DNA from: Planctomycetota bacterium
GTDB lineage: Bacteria; Planctomycetota; Phycisphaerae; Tepidisphaerales; Tepidisphaeraceae
Direction of reading: 5' to 3'
Length of the DNA stretch: 7,147 nt
NCBI GenBank assembly: GCA_029777755.1
Contig: JAKORQ010000633.1
Span: forward strand, 1 to 7,147
Within the stretch, counting starts at the first letter, position 1. Every line of letters starts with the position of its first letter. The notes beneath the pieces were generated by a model, which saw only the letters and a list, made by a program, of their open reading frames with translations, searched no databases and had not been told where the DNA came from. Below are positions 1 to 6,570 of the stretch, in pieces. A program made the position numbers and the translations under genes.

Positions 1-207
1 CGCCACTTTCTCCAGCCGCTCGACTTCCGCCTCAGTCCAGCGGAGCTTCTCCTGGGCCGCCTGAAGGGAAACAGTCCCGCCGCCCATCGTGTAGGGATAC
101 TGCGCGAACGCGATCCGCGCGGGAAGCAGCAGGCCAAGCAACACCACAATCCCAGTGATCAGGCAGCAGAAGCGAGCATGGTGTACCGCAGCATGACGAA
201 GTTTCAT
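1..207 (-). CDS. Exported protein of unknown function, N-terminal 69 residues only
   Basis: The gene starts at ATG 205-207 and runs off the left edge, so only the N-terminus is visible. It opens with a classic Sec signal peptide. A basic stretch (MKLRHAAVHHAR) is followed by a hydrophobic core at about residues 13-30 (IVVLLGLLLPA), and a likely cleavage site follows A-F-A at residues 33-35, before QYPYTMGGG. From about residue 48 the mature part is charged and probably helical (AAQEKLRWTEAEVERLEKVA), as in a helical or coiled-coil periplasmic protein. The start is supported by a Shine-Dalgarno-like GGGAGAG at 216-222, 8 bases upstream. It lies 112 bases downstream of the 65-residue gene on the same strand, so co-transcription is possible but not shown. 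I do not recognise the family, and too little is present to assign a function. Confidence 0.75.
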   Translation of the reverse strand, partial: MKLRHAAVHHARFCCLITGIVVLLGLLLPARIAFAQYPYTMGGGTVSLQAAQEKLRWTEAEVERLEKVA

Positions 208-319
208 CGCATCATCTCTCCCACCATCCAATGCCAATCTGATGAGGCCGGCAATAAGCCCATTTGGCGTAGATCCCCAGGGCGGATACGGCGACGGCAG
301 GATGGTTTGTCGTGGCCAA

Positions 320-517
320 TCAGGAAGATGTGATACCCTGGTCTTTCAGTCTCTGGACCAGATCCTCGACCATCGATCTACGCTGCTCCAGTGCCTCATT
401 ATACTCACGCGACTCGGTCCGGCGTATCTCAACCGGCAACTCGCGCTGCTCGGCCTCAAGCAACTGCATGATCAACTGCCACTCACGCTCATTGAGCGTC
501 GGCTGTGAAGTAAGCAT
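320..517 (-). CDS. Small conserved-type helical protein, 65 residues, function unknown
   Basis: This is a short complete gene ending in TGA. A very strong purine-rich ribosome binding site, GGAGGGGAGG at 522-531, lies 4 bases before the ATG and settles the start. The protein is highly charged and predicted to be almost entirely helical. A first helix (residues 8-25, LNEREWQLIMQLLEAEQR) leads into the segment ELPVEIRRTESREYNEAL (26-43) and a last amphipathic helix (44-58). It has no signal peptide, membrane segment or cysteine. I recall small uncharacterised bacterial proteins with the same L-x-VEIRRT-x-(S/N)REY layout, so it is probably a real conserved family, but no function is established. 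A promoter-like TATAAT at 559-564 lies about 42 bases upstream of the start, so it may have its own transcript rather than depend on mrp. Confidence 0.75.
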   Translation of the reverse strand: MLTSQPTLNEREWQLIMQLLEAEQRELPVEIRRTESREYNEALEQRRSMVEDLVQRLKDQGITSS

Positions 518-558
518 GGCGCCTCCCCTCCAAAGGTAAATTCACCCCCGATAATCTG

Positions 559-587
559 ATTATATGCCCGCCAGCAGGGCAGGCAGC
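559..587 (-). promoter_or_regulatory. Probable sigma70-type promoter of the 65-residue gene
   Basis: On the minus strand a perfect -10 hexamer TATAAT (559-564) sits upstream of the small gene. It would place the transcript start near 552 and give a leader of about 35 bases that contains the strong ribosome binding site. The -35 position at 17-base spacing (582-587, GCTGCC) is poor. The -10 box overlaps a 13-base inverted repeat, ATAATCTGATTAT (551-563), which could also be a regulator site. The call rests on the -10 match and its placement only. Confidence 0.4.
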
Positions 588-600
588 CAAGGCAGCCAGA

Positions 601-643
601 TAGGCCCTCCAAAGTGGAGCGGCTTGTCCTCAAGCCGCGAGGT
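601..643. repeat. Dispersed hairpin repeat, copy A
   Basis: This copy contains a perfect 8-base-pair stem with a 4-base loop: GCGGCTTG (619-626), TCCT, CAAGCCGC (631-638). An outer CCTC (606-609) can pair with GAGG (639-642). The block aligns with 6571-6615. Both copies share TAGGC, CCTCC, an identical 11-base AAGTGGAGCGG, GTCC at the same offset, GAGGT, and AGCG just outside the repeat. There is no T-run after the stem on either strand, so it is not a standard intrinsic terminator. It looks like a small intergenic repeat family. Confidence 0.55.
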
Positions 644-756
644 CTAGCGCTGGGCGGCTGCCCATATCGCAAAGGCTGGATCGACATCGAGACATTGGAG
701 GATACCTTGCCGGGCAATCCCACCTTTGCGTACAAAGACGTCGCTGAGGGATCACG

Positions 757-771
757 GGCCGACGATCGGCC
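757..771 (-). other. Short hairpin 37 bases downstream of mrp
   Basis: GGCCGA (757-762) and TCGGCC (766-771) form a perfect 6-base-pair stem around a 3-base loop, just past the mrp stop codon. Its position suits a transcript 3' end structure. The minus-strand bases after it (CGTGATCC) are not T-rich, so it does not qualify as a classical Rho-independent terminator. Smaller inverted repeats, CTTTG-CGTA-CAAAG (724-737) and TTGCC-G-GGCAA (707-717), lie further along. Nothing else is recognisable between 644 and 808. Confidence 0.25.
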
Positions 772-808
772 GCATCCCCTTTGTCGCTCAGTCGCTTCGC
801 CGCTTTCC

Positions 809-1639
809 CTACTTCACATTCAGACGAATCTCGCCACCCTGCATCTGCTGCAGGTTCACCTGCGCAACAAGGTTATTGGCGATGGTCTCCAGGGCTTCCC
901 TGAGCCGTGGATCCCCCTCGAAGTTCCTCGTGGGGTTGCCGTTGTCGCTGTTGATGCGCAATTCCGGGAACATGGGCAGCTCGCCGAGGAAGGGGATGCC
1001 CAGTTCCTGGGCGGTCTTCTGGGCGCCGCCCCGTCCGAAGATGTCGGAGATACTGCCTTCAGGCGAAACGAAATAGCTCATGTTCTCGACGATGCCCAGG
1101 ACCGGGGCGTTGAGCGTCTTGAACATGGAGACCGCGCGGATGGCATCATCCAGCGCCACCTGCTGCGGGGTGGCGATGACCACCGCTCCCTTGAGCGGCA
1201 GCAGCTGGCACAGTGAGAGCGGCACATCGCCGGTGCCCGGGGGCAGGTCAACGATCAGGTAGTCCAGTTCAGGCCATTTCGTCTGGTCAACCAGCAGTTG
1301 CTTGAACGCGCCATGGGCCATTGGTCCACGCCAGATCAGCGGCTTGTCCGCCTCGACCAGTGCGCCGATGGTTACTGCATGTATGCCATGCACAAAGAAG
1401 GGAACGAGATGTCCGCCGTCGAGCTGCGGCGGCGTGCCACGGATCCCAAGCATGGTGGGCATGCTTGGACCGTAGATGTCGCCATCCATCAGGCCGGTCT
1501 TGTGGCCGAGCCGGGAAAGCCCCATCGCCAGGTTAAGTGCCACCGTACTCTTGCCCACTCCACCTTTGCCGGCGCCCACGGCGATGACGTTCTTCACCTG
1601 CGGTAGTGGATTCCCGGAACTCGCCTGCGAATGGCTCAT
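809..1639 (-). CDS. mrp: Mrp/ApbC/NBP35-family P-loop ATPase, putative Fe-S cluster carrier, lacking CPxC
   Basis: This 276-residue protein belongs to the SIMIBI/MinD-like ATPases. Members of the Mrp family bind an Fe-S cluster at a dimer interface and pass it to apo-proteins in the cytoplasm. The deviant Walker A is GKGGVGKST (residues 24-32, with signature lysine K25 and K30). Switch I is MDGDIYGPSMP (51-61), followed by WRGPM at 103-107 and switch II VDLPPGTGD (130-138). The ATP-binding core is complete. The N-terminal MIP18/DUF59 domain of long Mrp proteins is absent; only about 16 residues precede the P-loop domain. The usual CPxC after ENMSYFV reads SPEG (192-195), and the only cysteine in the whole protein is C144, so the family's usual cluster ligands are missing. 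The start ATG has AGAGGGA 6 bases upstream. A minus-strand TATAAT at 1693-1698 is the likely promoter. The family is certain, but the Fe-S carrier role of this copy is not. Confidence 0.92.
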   Translation of the reverse strand: MSHSQASSGNPLPQVKNVIAVGAGKGGVGKSTVALNLAMGLSRLGHKTGLMDGDIYGPSMPTMLGIRGTPPQLDGGHLVPFFVHGIHAVTIGALVEADKPLIWRGPMAHGAFKQLLVDQTKWPELDYLIVDLPPGTGDVPLSLCQLLPLKGAVVIATPQQVALDDAIRAVSMFKTLNAPVLGIVENMSYFVSPEGSISDIFGRGGAQKTAQELGIPFLGELPMFPELRINSDNGNPTRNFEGDPRLREALETIANNLVAQVNLQQMQGGEIRLNVK

Positions 1640-1661
1640 GGACTTTCCCTCTTTCTTTCAG

Positions 1662-1713
1662 TCGTTAACGATGCCCGAAGCAGAATTTACCGATTATAGT
1701 TAACCGGCCGGTT
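1662..1713. promoter_or_regulatory. Divergent mrp / ClsB-like promoter region with two palindromes
   Basis: Two perfect palindromes, TCGTTAACGA (1662-1671) and AACCGGCCGGTT (1702-1713), flank an AT-rich stretch in the 95-base gap between divergent genes. GTTAAC occurs in both, at 1664-1669 and 1699-1704, exactly 35 bases apart. On the minus strand TATAAT (1693-1698) is a good -10 for mrp, giving a leader of about 47 bases. Its -35 would fall in or beside the right-hand palindrome and has no good match. On the plus strand TATAGT (1695-1700) could serve the ClsB-like gene. The layout fits operators that control one or both genes, but no regulator is identified. Confidence 0.4.
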
Positions 1714-1734
1714 CAGGCGAGTGGCGCGGCGCAG

Positions 1735-3039
1735 ATGGCGAGGACGCCGTGGCAAACGGCTATAATGGCACACATGGCTCCTGTAAGGACACCACCCCTG
1801 AGCGAGCAGACCTCCCCACAGGCATCCCCGACCAAGGCGCTCCACACTGGCGTGGCGCGGGGGCTCAACACGCGCCCCGGCTCGGATGATGACGGCTGGG
1901 AGGTCACGCCGCCGGTTCGGCTGCGTGACGGCACGACCGTTCGGCTGCTCAAGGATGGGGAGGCGCTGCACAGTTGGTACGAGGCCATCGGAACCGCCCA
2001 GCGCAGCATATTCCTGGAGACCTACATCTTTGCCGACGACCAGACCGGAAGGGCCTTCAAAAGACTCCTGATGAAGAAGGCCTCCGAGGGGGTGCGAACC
2101 TTCGTCATCTACGACTCGTTTGGGTCTTCCGGCGCCGACCACAAGTTTTTCGATGAGATGAAAGACGCGGGTGTGCATATCCGCGAGTTTCACCCCATGG
2201 CGCCATGGCGGTGCAGCTTCTCGTGGCGGCCATTTAACCGCAATCATCGCAAGATGCTGGTGATAGACGGCCGATTTGTGGGCCTGGGCGGGCTGAATGT
2301 CGCCAACGAGTATGGCGGATCATGGATTTGCCAGGACGGGACCGATCCTGAGGAGCTTTGGCGCGATTGCGGCATCTCCCTTGAAGGGCCTGCCGCCAGC
2401 ATTTTCGCCACCGCCTTTCGCCGCTCATGGCTGTACGTCGCCCACGGCGGGCCATTCTCGCGTGCACTTACCAGCTACAACCTCGATGGCAGCCAGGGAG
2501 ATATCGGCCTGCTGGCATCGGTGCCCAGTATGGGGTCGCAGATGTCGCGGCTGCTGGAGCGGCTCGTGCATGAGGCGCGCAAGAGCATCGACCTGACCAT
2601 GGCATACTTTGCCCCGGCCGACGAGATGGTCAGCCTCCTGTGCAATGCCACGAAAAAGGGCGTACGCGTGCGGCTGATGCTGCCCTCGATGACCGATGTG
2701 CCGCTGATGATCTCGGCGGCGCGCTCGTTCTACGAGCAGATGCTGGCCGCGGGGATTACGATTTACGAGCGGCAGCACGTGACGTTGCACGCCAAGACGA
2801 TGGTGATCGACCGCAGGGTGTCGGTGCTTGGGTCGGCCAATTTCGACCATCGCAGTATCGACTACAACTGCGAACTGTCCGCCATCATCCGCTCTGAAGA
2901 GTTCGGCGAGCAGATGGAAAAGCTGTTCGAGCATGACGTGATGTTCTCGTCATGCATAAACCCCAAGGAGTGGCGACATCGCCCCATCTCCGACCGCTTC
3001 ATTCAATGGGCAGTGGCCCGTTCTCGCACGTTCTTGTGA
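1735..3039 (+). CDS. Phospholipase D-superfamily protein, ClsB-type cardiolipin synthase
   Basis: This 434-residue protein has two PLD repeats, each with an intact HxKxxxxD motif: H171/K173/D178 (HRKMLVID) and H352/K354/D359 (HAKTMVID). These are followed by GGLNVANEY (185-193) and GSANFDHRS (366-374). Such enzymes use the two histidines to transfer phosphatidyl groups. Cardiolipin synthases condense phosphatidylglycerol with a second phosphatidylglycerol or with phosphatidylethanolamine. It lacks the two N-terminal transmembrane helices of ClsA, and its length and layout (VRLLKDGEALHSWYEAI near 69-85) resemble ClsB, about 413 residues in E. coli. Residues 1-55 are low-complexity, rich in P, S and T, and probably disordered. 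The start is uncertain. ATG 1735 has no Shine-Dalgarno sequence, while ATG 1774 (residue 14) lies 7 bases after a perfect TATAAT and may be a leaderless start. A different PLD-family lipid substrate cannot be excluded. Confidence 0.85.
   Translation: MARTPWQTAIMAHMAPVRTPPLSEQTSPQASPTKALHTGVARGLNTRPGSDDDGWEVTPPVRLRDGTTVRLLKDGEALHSWYEAIGTAQRSIFLETYIFADDQTGRAFKRLLMKKASEGVRTFVIYDSFGSSGADHKFFDEMKDAGVHIREFHPMAPWRCSFSWRPFNRNHRKMLVIDGRFVGLGGLNVANEYGGSWICQDGTDPEELWRDCGISLEGPAASIFATAFRRSWLYVAHGGPFSRALTSYNLDGSQGDIGLLASVPSMGSQMSRLLERLVHEARKSIDLTMAYFAPADEMVSLLCNATKKGVRVRLMLPSMTDVPLMISAARSFYEQMLAAGITIYERQHVTLHAKTMVIDRRVSVLGSANFDHRSIDYNCELSAIIRSEEFGEQMEKLFEHDVMFSSCINPKEWRHRPISDRFIQWAVARSRTFL
1761..1776 (+). 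promoter_or_regulatory. TATAAT box 7 bases before an alternative start codon
   Basis: A perfect -10 hexamer TATAAT (1761-1766) is followed 7 bases later by the in-frame ATG at 1774. Transcription would begin at or next to that ATG and give a leaderless mRNA for a 421-residue ClsB-like protein. No ribosome binding site precedes any of the three nearby ATGs (1735, 1765, 1774). There is no clear -35 at 17 bases (GCGAGG). The box would be a chance codon pair (GCT-ATA-ATG) if the upstream ATG is used. Confidence 0.4.
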
Positions 3040-3074
3040 TCTGGCGGCAAGGGTGGAATGCAAGGGAAAGAAAT

Positions 3075-3105
3075 AGTTGCAGATGCATCGCAACTGTGGC
3101 ATATT
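3075..3105 (+). promoter_or_regulatory. Promoter and operator-like inverted repeat for the 747-residue gene
   Basis: A near-perfect inverted repeat occupies 3075-3095: AGTTGC, a single extra A, GATGCATC, then GCAACT. It has no room for a loop, so it suits a dimeric DNA-binding protein better than an RNA hairpin. It overlaps a possible promoter with TTGCAG (3077-3082), a 17-base spacer and CATATT (3100-3105). This would start the transcript near 3112 and leave a leader of about 37 bases with a strong ribosome binding site. Both hexamers are partial matches (3/6 and 4/6), so the promoter is tentative while the repeat is directly visible. Confidence 0.4.
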
Positions 3106-3148
3106 CGTCGGTACTTTGTGAGCAGTATAACCCCAGGAGGAACCTGTC

Positions 3149-5392
3149 ATGTCTCGACTACTTGGCCTGGCTGCGGCGATTCTGCTTCTCGTCCCCGCCA
3201 TTGTTTGGGCCCAGGCAATTGACCAACGGAGCGCCGAGATGTACGGCGAGCTGCGCCTGATCGATGAGATCATCGCCGGGCAGGAAAAGCCACATCACCA
3301 TTTCGAGGAATCTGAGCCGGGCATCAGCGAGGTGCGCCAGATCCTCGGCCGACCCACCCGCGTGCTGCCCAACACCGACGACAAGTCGAAGGTGATGTAT
3401 TTCCGCCTGGGTGAGGGGATGGGGCTGCAAAGCCAGAAGTTCTACCTGCTGCAGGTTGAGTATCCCGAGGATGCCCCGCGAAGCTTCTTCATCCACAACC
3501 TGGCCTGCGAGACCACCCGTGGCCTGGCCACCGGCCGAACCGTCGGCGATGTGCTGCATGGCAAGTACACCAACTCCAACAGCGAGTCGATCAACTACCC
3601 GCTCTCGGGGCAGCATGAGCCGTTCCAGATGCTCTTTGTCATGCAGGACAAGTTTTCCTCGAGGGAGCAGGCTCGCGGCAGCGATGCCCCGCGTGACAAG
3701 ACTCCCGAGTATGGCATTCCGGTGATGCTGTCGATGTGGAAGTCGAGCAACTCGCCGCTCTCCGAGGGCGTGGCCTTCTCCCGCATCGCACTCTACGAGG
3801 TCGTCGATCCGTCGAAGCTGGTGGCGAAGATCAACTATCCGCCCGAGGGTCTGCCCCGGCGCCACCTGTTCTGGCGTGAGGAGATGTCGGACGGCGTGGT
3901 CAACGCCACCGACCCGGGCTGGAACAACGACGTCGACTGGTACGAGGCCAAGGCGAAGATGATGCTCTTCCTTGGCATGAACACCTACACCATCGACATG
4001 CTGGAGTTCGGCCACAACCAGGGCTGGGACTCTGAGCCCGGTGGCCTTGACTGGGTGAATGCCAGCCACGCCCCCAAGCGATGGGAGAATGTCCTGCGCC
4101 GTCTGCGCGAGAAGAACTATCCGTTCACCATGCTGCCGTACTACGAGTACGCCGGCAGCGTGGGGAAGAACAGCCCCGGCACCAAGAAGTTCGCCCGTCC
4201 GCTGGGCGATGAGTCGGCGTATACCCATATCACCTGGTCCGAGAAGGCTTACGCGGATGTGACCGAGCCGATCATCCTCGAGGACGCCAAGAAGGTGCTG
4301 GACCTGACCATCACCCGCTGGAAGGAGATCATGCCCTTCACCGGCGCGTGGTTCCGCACCCGCCCGAGCCACATGCCCATGAGTTTCTCGGACAACGCCA
4401 TTGCCAAGTTCTCCCGCGAAGCCAACGACGGCGTGCCGGTGACCAGGGAAGAGCTGCGAAAGCGTGGCGAGACGTATCATCGCTACATCAAGTGGTGGAA
4501 CGGCCAGCGCAAGCAGTTCCTGTTCGCCCTGCGCGATCATCTGCGCGAGAAGGTGACTGATGATGCCCTGATCATGTTTACCTGGGATGCCAGCGAGCCG
4601 GGCGTGCCGCTGCTTGGGCCCGGGCCGAAGGTCGTCACCGATGACCTGGAGTTCTGGAACAGGCTCAACCGCGAGCAGAACCTGAGGGTTGTCCCGATTT
4701 CGCTCAAGGAAGTGCTCGACAAGAAGCTGTATCTGCAGGCACTGCTGGCGCCGCACCCCACCTGGGGCCAGTGGGAGTGGGAGCACTCCCTGCCCGCGCC
4801 TGATCCTGACAACTACGCCAATGAAGAGGGCGTAATCCTCACCTATCCGTTCAATCGCCTGTACACGGTTGGCTCATCTGAGCAGATGGAGCCGTTCCGC
4901 ACGAAGTCGGGCCTGGCGGTGGTGCGGCACTACAGCCTCAACGAGAACGAGATCGAGCGGCCGTTGGTCGGTTACTTCGCCTTCGATGTCGATCGCACTC
5001 GCGCCCACATGATGCAGGCGGAAGTGCTGGCGGTGGCGTATGGCGATCCGTGGTACCTCGGCTATCTCTCCGGCCACAACTTCACCCGCGGATTCCCGTA
5101 CTACGCCCGCCGCTTCAACCAGGCTTATCTCTCGCTGCCAGCGTTGCCGAGCGAGATCGTGCCGGACGCGGCGTCGGATCCTGAGGTGATCGTGCGTTCC
5201 ATCAAGACCGAGCAGCACGGGACCTGGTTCGCCATTGCCAATACCAGCATCCATCCCAAGGAAGAGGTGACGGTGAAGCTGCCCGAGGGCAAGGTCACGG
5301 ACGCCGCAACCGGCGAGTCGCTGAACGTGGCCGGCGGCGTGCTGCGGCTGAACATGGACGCGGCCGAGCTGCGTTCCATCCGCGTCGAGTAG
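3149..5392 (+). CDS. Exported glycoside-hydrolase-like protein, TIM barrel plus C-terminal beta-sandwich, family unassigned
   Basis: This is a complete 747-residue protein. The start is fixed by AGGAGG (3135-3140), 8 bases before ATG. A Sec signal peptide covers residues 1-21 or 1-23 (MSRLLGLAAAILLLVPAIVW, cleavage after VWA or AQA). Residues 25-230 look like a beta-rich N-terminal domain (YFRLGEGMG, YLLQVEYPED, RSFFIHN, TGRTVGDVLHGKY). Residues 238-545 have the alternating pattern of a TIM barrel: HLFWREEM, MMLFLGMNTYTIDMLEFG, FTMLPYYEYAG, AWFRTRPSHMPMSFSD, and LIMFTWDASEPG. The last 70 residues (WFAIANTS, VTVKLPEGKVTDAATGESL, ELRSIRVE) resemble the C-terminal beta-sandwich of many glycosidases. 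Acidic residues E333, D415, D480 and E483 lie at barrel strand ends and are candidates for catalysis, but none is proven. There is one cysteine (C120). The nearby Sip1-type GH36 gene supports a glycan role. I cannot match it to a CAZy family; a non-catalytic glycan-binding or uncharacterised hydrolase role remains possible. Confidence 0.8.
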   Translation: MSRLLGLAAAILLLVPAIVWAQAIDQRSAEMYGELRLIDEIIAGQEKPHHHFEESEPGISEVRQILGRPTRVLPNTDDKSKVMYFRLGEGMGLQSQKFYLLQVEYPEDAPRSFFIHNLACETTRGLATGRTVGDVLHGKYTNSNSESINYPLSGQHEPFQMLFVMQDKFSSREQARGSDAPRDKTPEYGIPVMLSMWKSSNSPLSEGVAFSRIALYEVVDPSKLVAKINYPPEGLPRRHLFWREEMSDGVVNATDPGWNNDVDWYEAKAKMMLFLGMNTYTIDMLEFGHNQGWDSEPGGLDWVNASHAPKRWENVLRRLREKNYPFTMLPYYEYAGSVGKNSPGTKKFARPLGDESAYTHITWSEKAYADVTEPIILEDAKKVLDLTITRWKEIMPFTGAWFRTRPSHMPMSFSDNAIAKFSREANDGVPVTREELRKRGETYHRYIKWWNGQRKQFLFALRDHLREKVTDDALIMFTWDASEPGVPLLGPGPKVVTDDLEFWNRLNREQNLRVVPISLKEVLDKKLYLQALLAPHPTWGQWEWEHSLPAPDPDNYANEEGVILTYPFNRLYTVGSSEQMEPFRTKSGLAVVRHYSLNENEIERPLVGYFAFDVDRTRAHMMQAEVLAVAYGDPWYLGYLSGHNFTRGFPYYARRFNQAYLSLPALPSEIVPDAASDPEVIVRSIKTEQHGTWFAIANTSIHPKEEVTVKLPEGKVTDAATGESLNVAGGVLRLNMDAAELRSIRVE

Positions 5393-5421
5393 CATACTCT
5401 CTCACAGCCGACTCGAGCGCG
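5381..5421. terminator. Imperfect inverted repeat in the convergent gene gap, possible bidirectional terminator
   Basis: CGCGTCGAGT (5381-5390), which includes the end of the large gene and the first T of its stop codon, can pair with ACTCGAGCGCG (5411-5421). The result is a 10-base-pair stem with one bulged base and a 20-base loop. It spans the 34-base gap between two convergent genes, where a shared terminator is expected. No T-run follows on either strand and the loop is long, so function as an intrinsic terminator is doubtful. Confidence 0.25.
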
Positions 5422-5426
5422 ATCAG

Positions 5427-6473
5427 TTACGCCTTCGTCGCGGTGAGCTGTCCGCAGGCTGCGGCGATCTGATCGCCTCGAGATCGGCGTGTATGCGCCA
5501 CCAGTCGATGGTCGCGCAGGATGTTGATGAAGGCATCCACCCGCTGCGGCGACGATGCCCGGTATGGCTGCCCGGTGGAGTTGTAGGTCAGCAGATTCAC
5601 ATGCATCTGCCGCCCGGCGAGCAGGGTCGCCAGCGCCCGGGCGTGATCGTCTGAATCATTCACTCCTTCCAGCAGGCAGTACTGTATTGTCGTAACCCGC
5701 CCGGTATTGGCCTGATGCTCCTGTGCCAGTTCCAGCAGGTCGGCGATTCGATAGCGCCGGGCCATGGGGATGATTCGCTTGCGCGTTTCATCATCAGGCG
5801 CGTGCAGGGAGAGCGCCAGCTGCACGTTCAGGCGCAGGTCAACGAACTGCCGCAGTTGTGGCACCAGCCCTACGGTGGAGAGAGTGATCTGACGCCAGCC
5901 CAGGTGTCCGGCCTCATCTGATGCCATCAGCCCGATCGCCTTGACCACGTTCTCCAGATTCAGCAGGGGTTCGCCCATGCCCATGAGCACGATGGTGCTC
6001 AGCCGCCGGGAGAGGCGCTTGGCATCGCGCTTGAGATGCAGGAACTGCTCGACAATCTCGCCGGCCGACAGGTTGCGTGAGAACCCTTGCAGTCCGGTGG
6101 CGCAAAAGTCGCACGCCATGGCGCAGCCAACCTGGGTGGAGATGCACCCGGCCGCCCGGTCAGGGCGAAAATCCGGCATCAGCACCGACTCGACCAGCGC
6201 CCCGTCATGGGTACTGACCAGCAGCTTCACTGTGCCGTCGGATGCTTCGCTTATACGAACGACGTGCGTGGATGAAAGTGGCAGATCCTTCTCGATGCAC
6301 GCCACCAGGGCCTTGGGCAGGGCATGATGCTGCCTGGCCGGGCGATGCAGGTCCACCTCGCCGGACGAGTCGTAATACCACCGCAAAAGCCGCCTGGCAT
6401 GGATGGCATCAAATCCCCATCCAGCAAACAGCCGCTCCATCTCGGCGAGGTTGTAATCAGCAACAGACCGCAC
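5427..6473 (-). CDS. rlmN: 23S rRNA (adenine2503-C2)/tRNA (adenine37-C2) methyltransferase RlmN
   Basis: This is a 348-residue radical-SAM enzyme that methylates C2 of A2503 in 23S rRNA, and A37 in some tRNAs, supporting translational fidelity. The radical-SAM cluster motif CxxxCxxC is C117-A-M-A-C121-D-F-C124. The two cysteines used in the RlmN mechanism are present: C110 (in GCISTQVGC, equivalent to E. coli C118) and C340 (in AAACGQL, equivalent to C355). E95 in VESVLMP matches the conserved glutamate E105. GMGEPLLN (165-172) is the SAM-binding GGE-type motif. The N-terminal helical domain (about 1-60) and full length are typical of the family. Translation starts at GTG 6471-6473 with no Shine-Dalgarno sequence. 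TACAAT ends 6 bases upstream, so the mRNA may be leaderless. No in-frame ATG lies close upstream, and M12 is the next alternative start. It is convergent with the secreted glycosidase-like gene. Confidence 0.95.
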   Translation of the reverse strand: MRSVADYNLAEMERLFAGWGFDAIHARRLLRWYYDSSGEVDLHRPARQHHALPKALVACIEKDLPLSSTHVVRISEASDGTVKLLVSTHDGALVESVLMPDFRPDRAAGCISTQVGCAMACDFCATGLQGFSRNLSAGEIVEQFLHLKRDAKRLSRRLSTIVLMGMGEPLLNLENVVKAIGLMASDEAGHLGWRQITLSTVGLVPQLRQFVDLRLNVQLALSLHAPDDETRKRIIPMARRYRIADLLELAQEHQANTGRVTTIQYCLLEGVNDSDDHARALATLLAGRQMHVNLLTYNSTGQPYRASSPQRVDAFINILRDHRLVAHTRRSRGDQIAAACGQLTATKA

Positions 6474-6479
6474 GGGGGC

Positions 6480-6509
6480 ATTGTAAGCATGGATGGTGGG
6501 GATTGTCCT
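6480..6509 (-). promoter_or_regulatory. Probable rlmN promoter giving a leaderless mRNA
   Basis: On the minus strand AGGACA (6504-6509, 4/6 match to TTGACA) is followed by an 18-base spacer and TACAAT (6480-6485, 5/6 match to TATAAT). Only six bases (GCCCCC) separate the -10 from the GTG start codon. Transcription would therefore begin at the start codon itself, in line with the absence of a Shine-Dalgarno sequence. If a longer transcript exists, these hexamers are coincidental. Confidence 0.4.
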
Positions 6510-6570
6510 GATTCGCTGGCGAGGGCAGTAAGGTTGGTTGCACAGGGCATGGAGAAAGGCACACAGGCGC

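Noticed and set aside
242..508. Plus-strand frames of 75-88 codons opposite the 65-residue gene
   Set aside because: They lack ribosome binding sites, while the minus-strand gene has a near-ideal one and a coherent helical product.
601..643. Hairpin considered as an intrinsic terminator for mrp
   Set aside because: It lies more than 160 bases past the stop codon, has no T-run on either strand, and matches a second copy elsewhere in the window, so a repeat is the better call.
614..1216. A 200-codon plus-strand frame opposite mrp
   Set aside because: mrp on the other strand has unmistakable P-loop motifs. The plus-strand frame has no family pattern and starts inside the hairpin repeat.
1687..2247. 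A 186-codon minus-strand frame overlapping the ClsB-like gene and the divergent promoter
   Set aside because: It is rich in Arg and Pro, has no domain signature, and lies opposite a confirmed PLD-family coding region. It is a composition artefact.
3126..3131. TATAAC considered as the -10 of the 747-residue gene
   Set aside because: Transcription would begin inside or after the ribosome binding site at 3135-3140 and destroy it, although that site is strong and properly spaced.
3158..4786. A 542-codon open frame on the minus strand inside the exported glycosidase-like gene
   Set aside because: It is antisense to a gene with signal peptide, strong ribosome binding site and domain-like sequence. 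Long antisense frames are common in GC-rich codon usage, and its sequence shows no recognisable domain and has no ribosome binding site.
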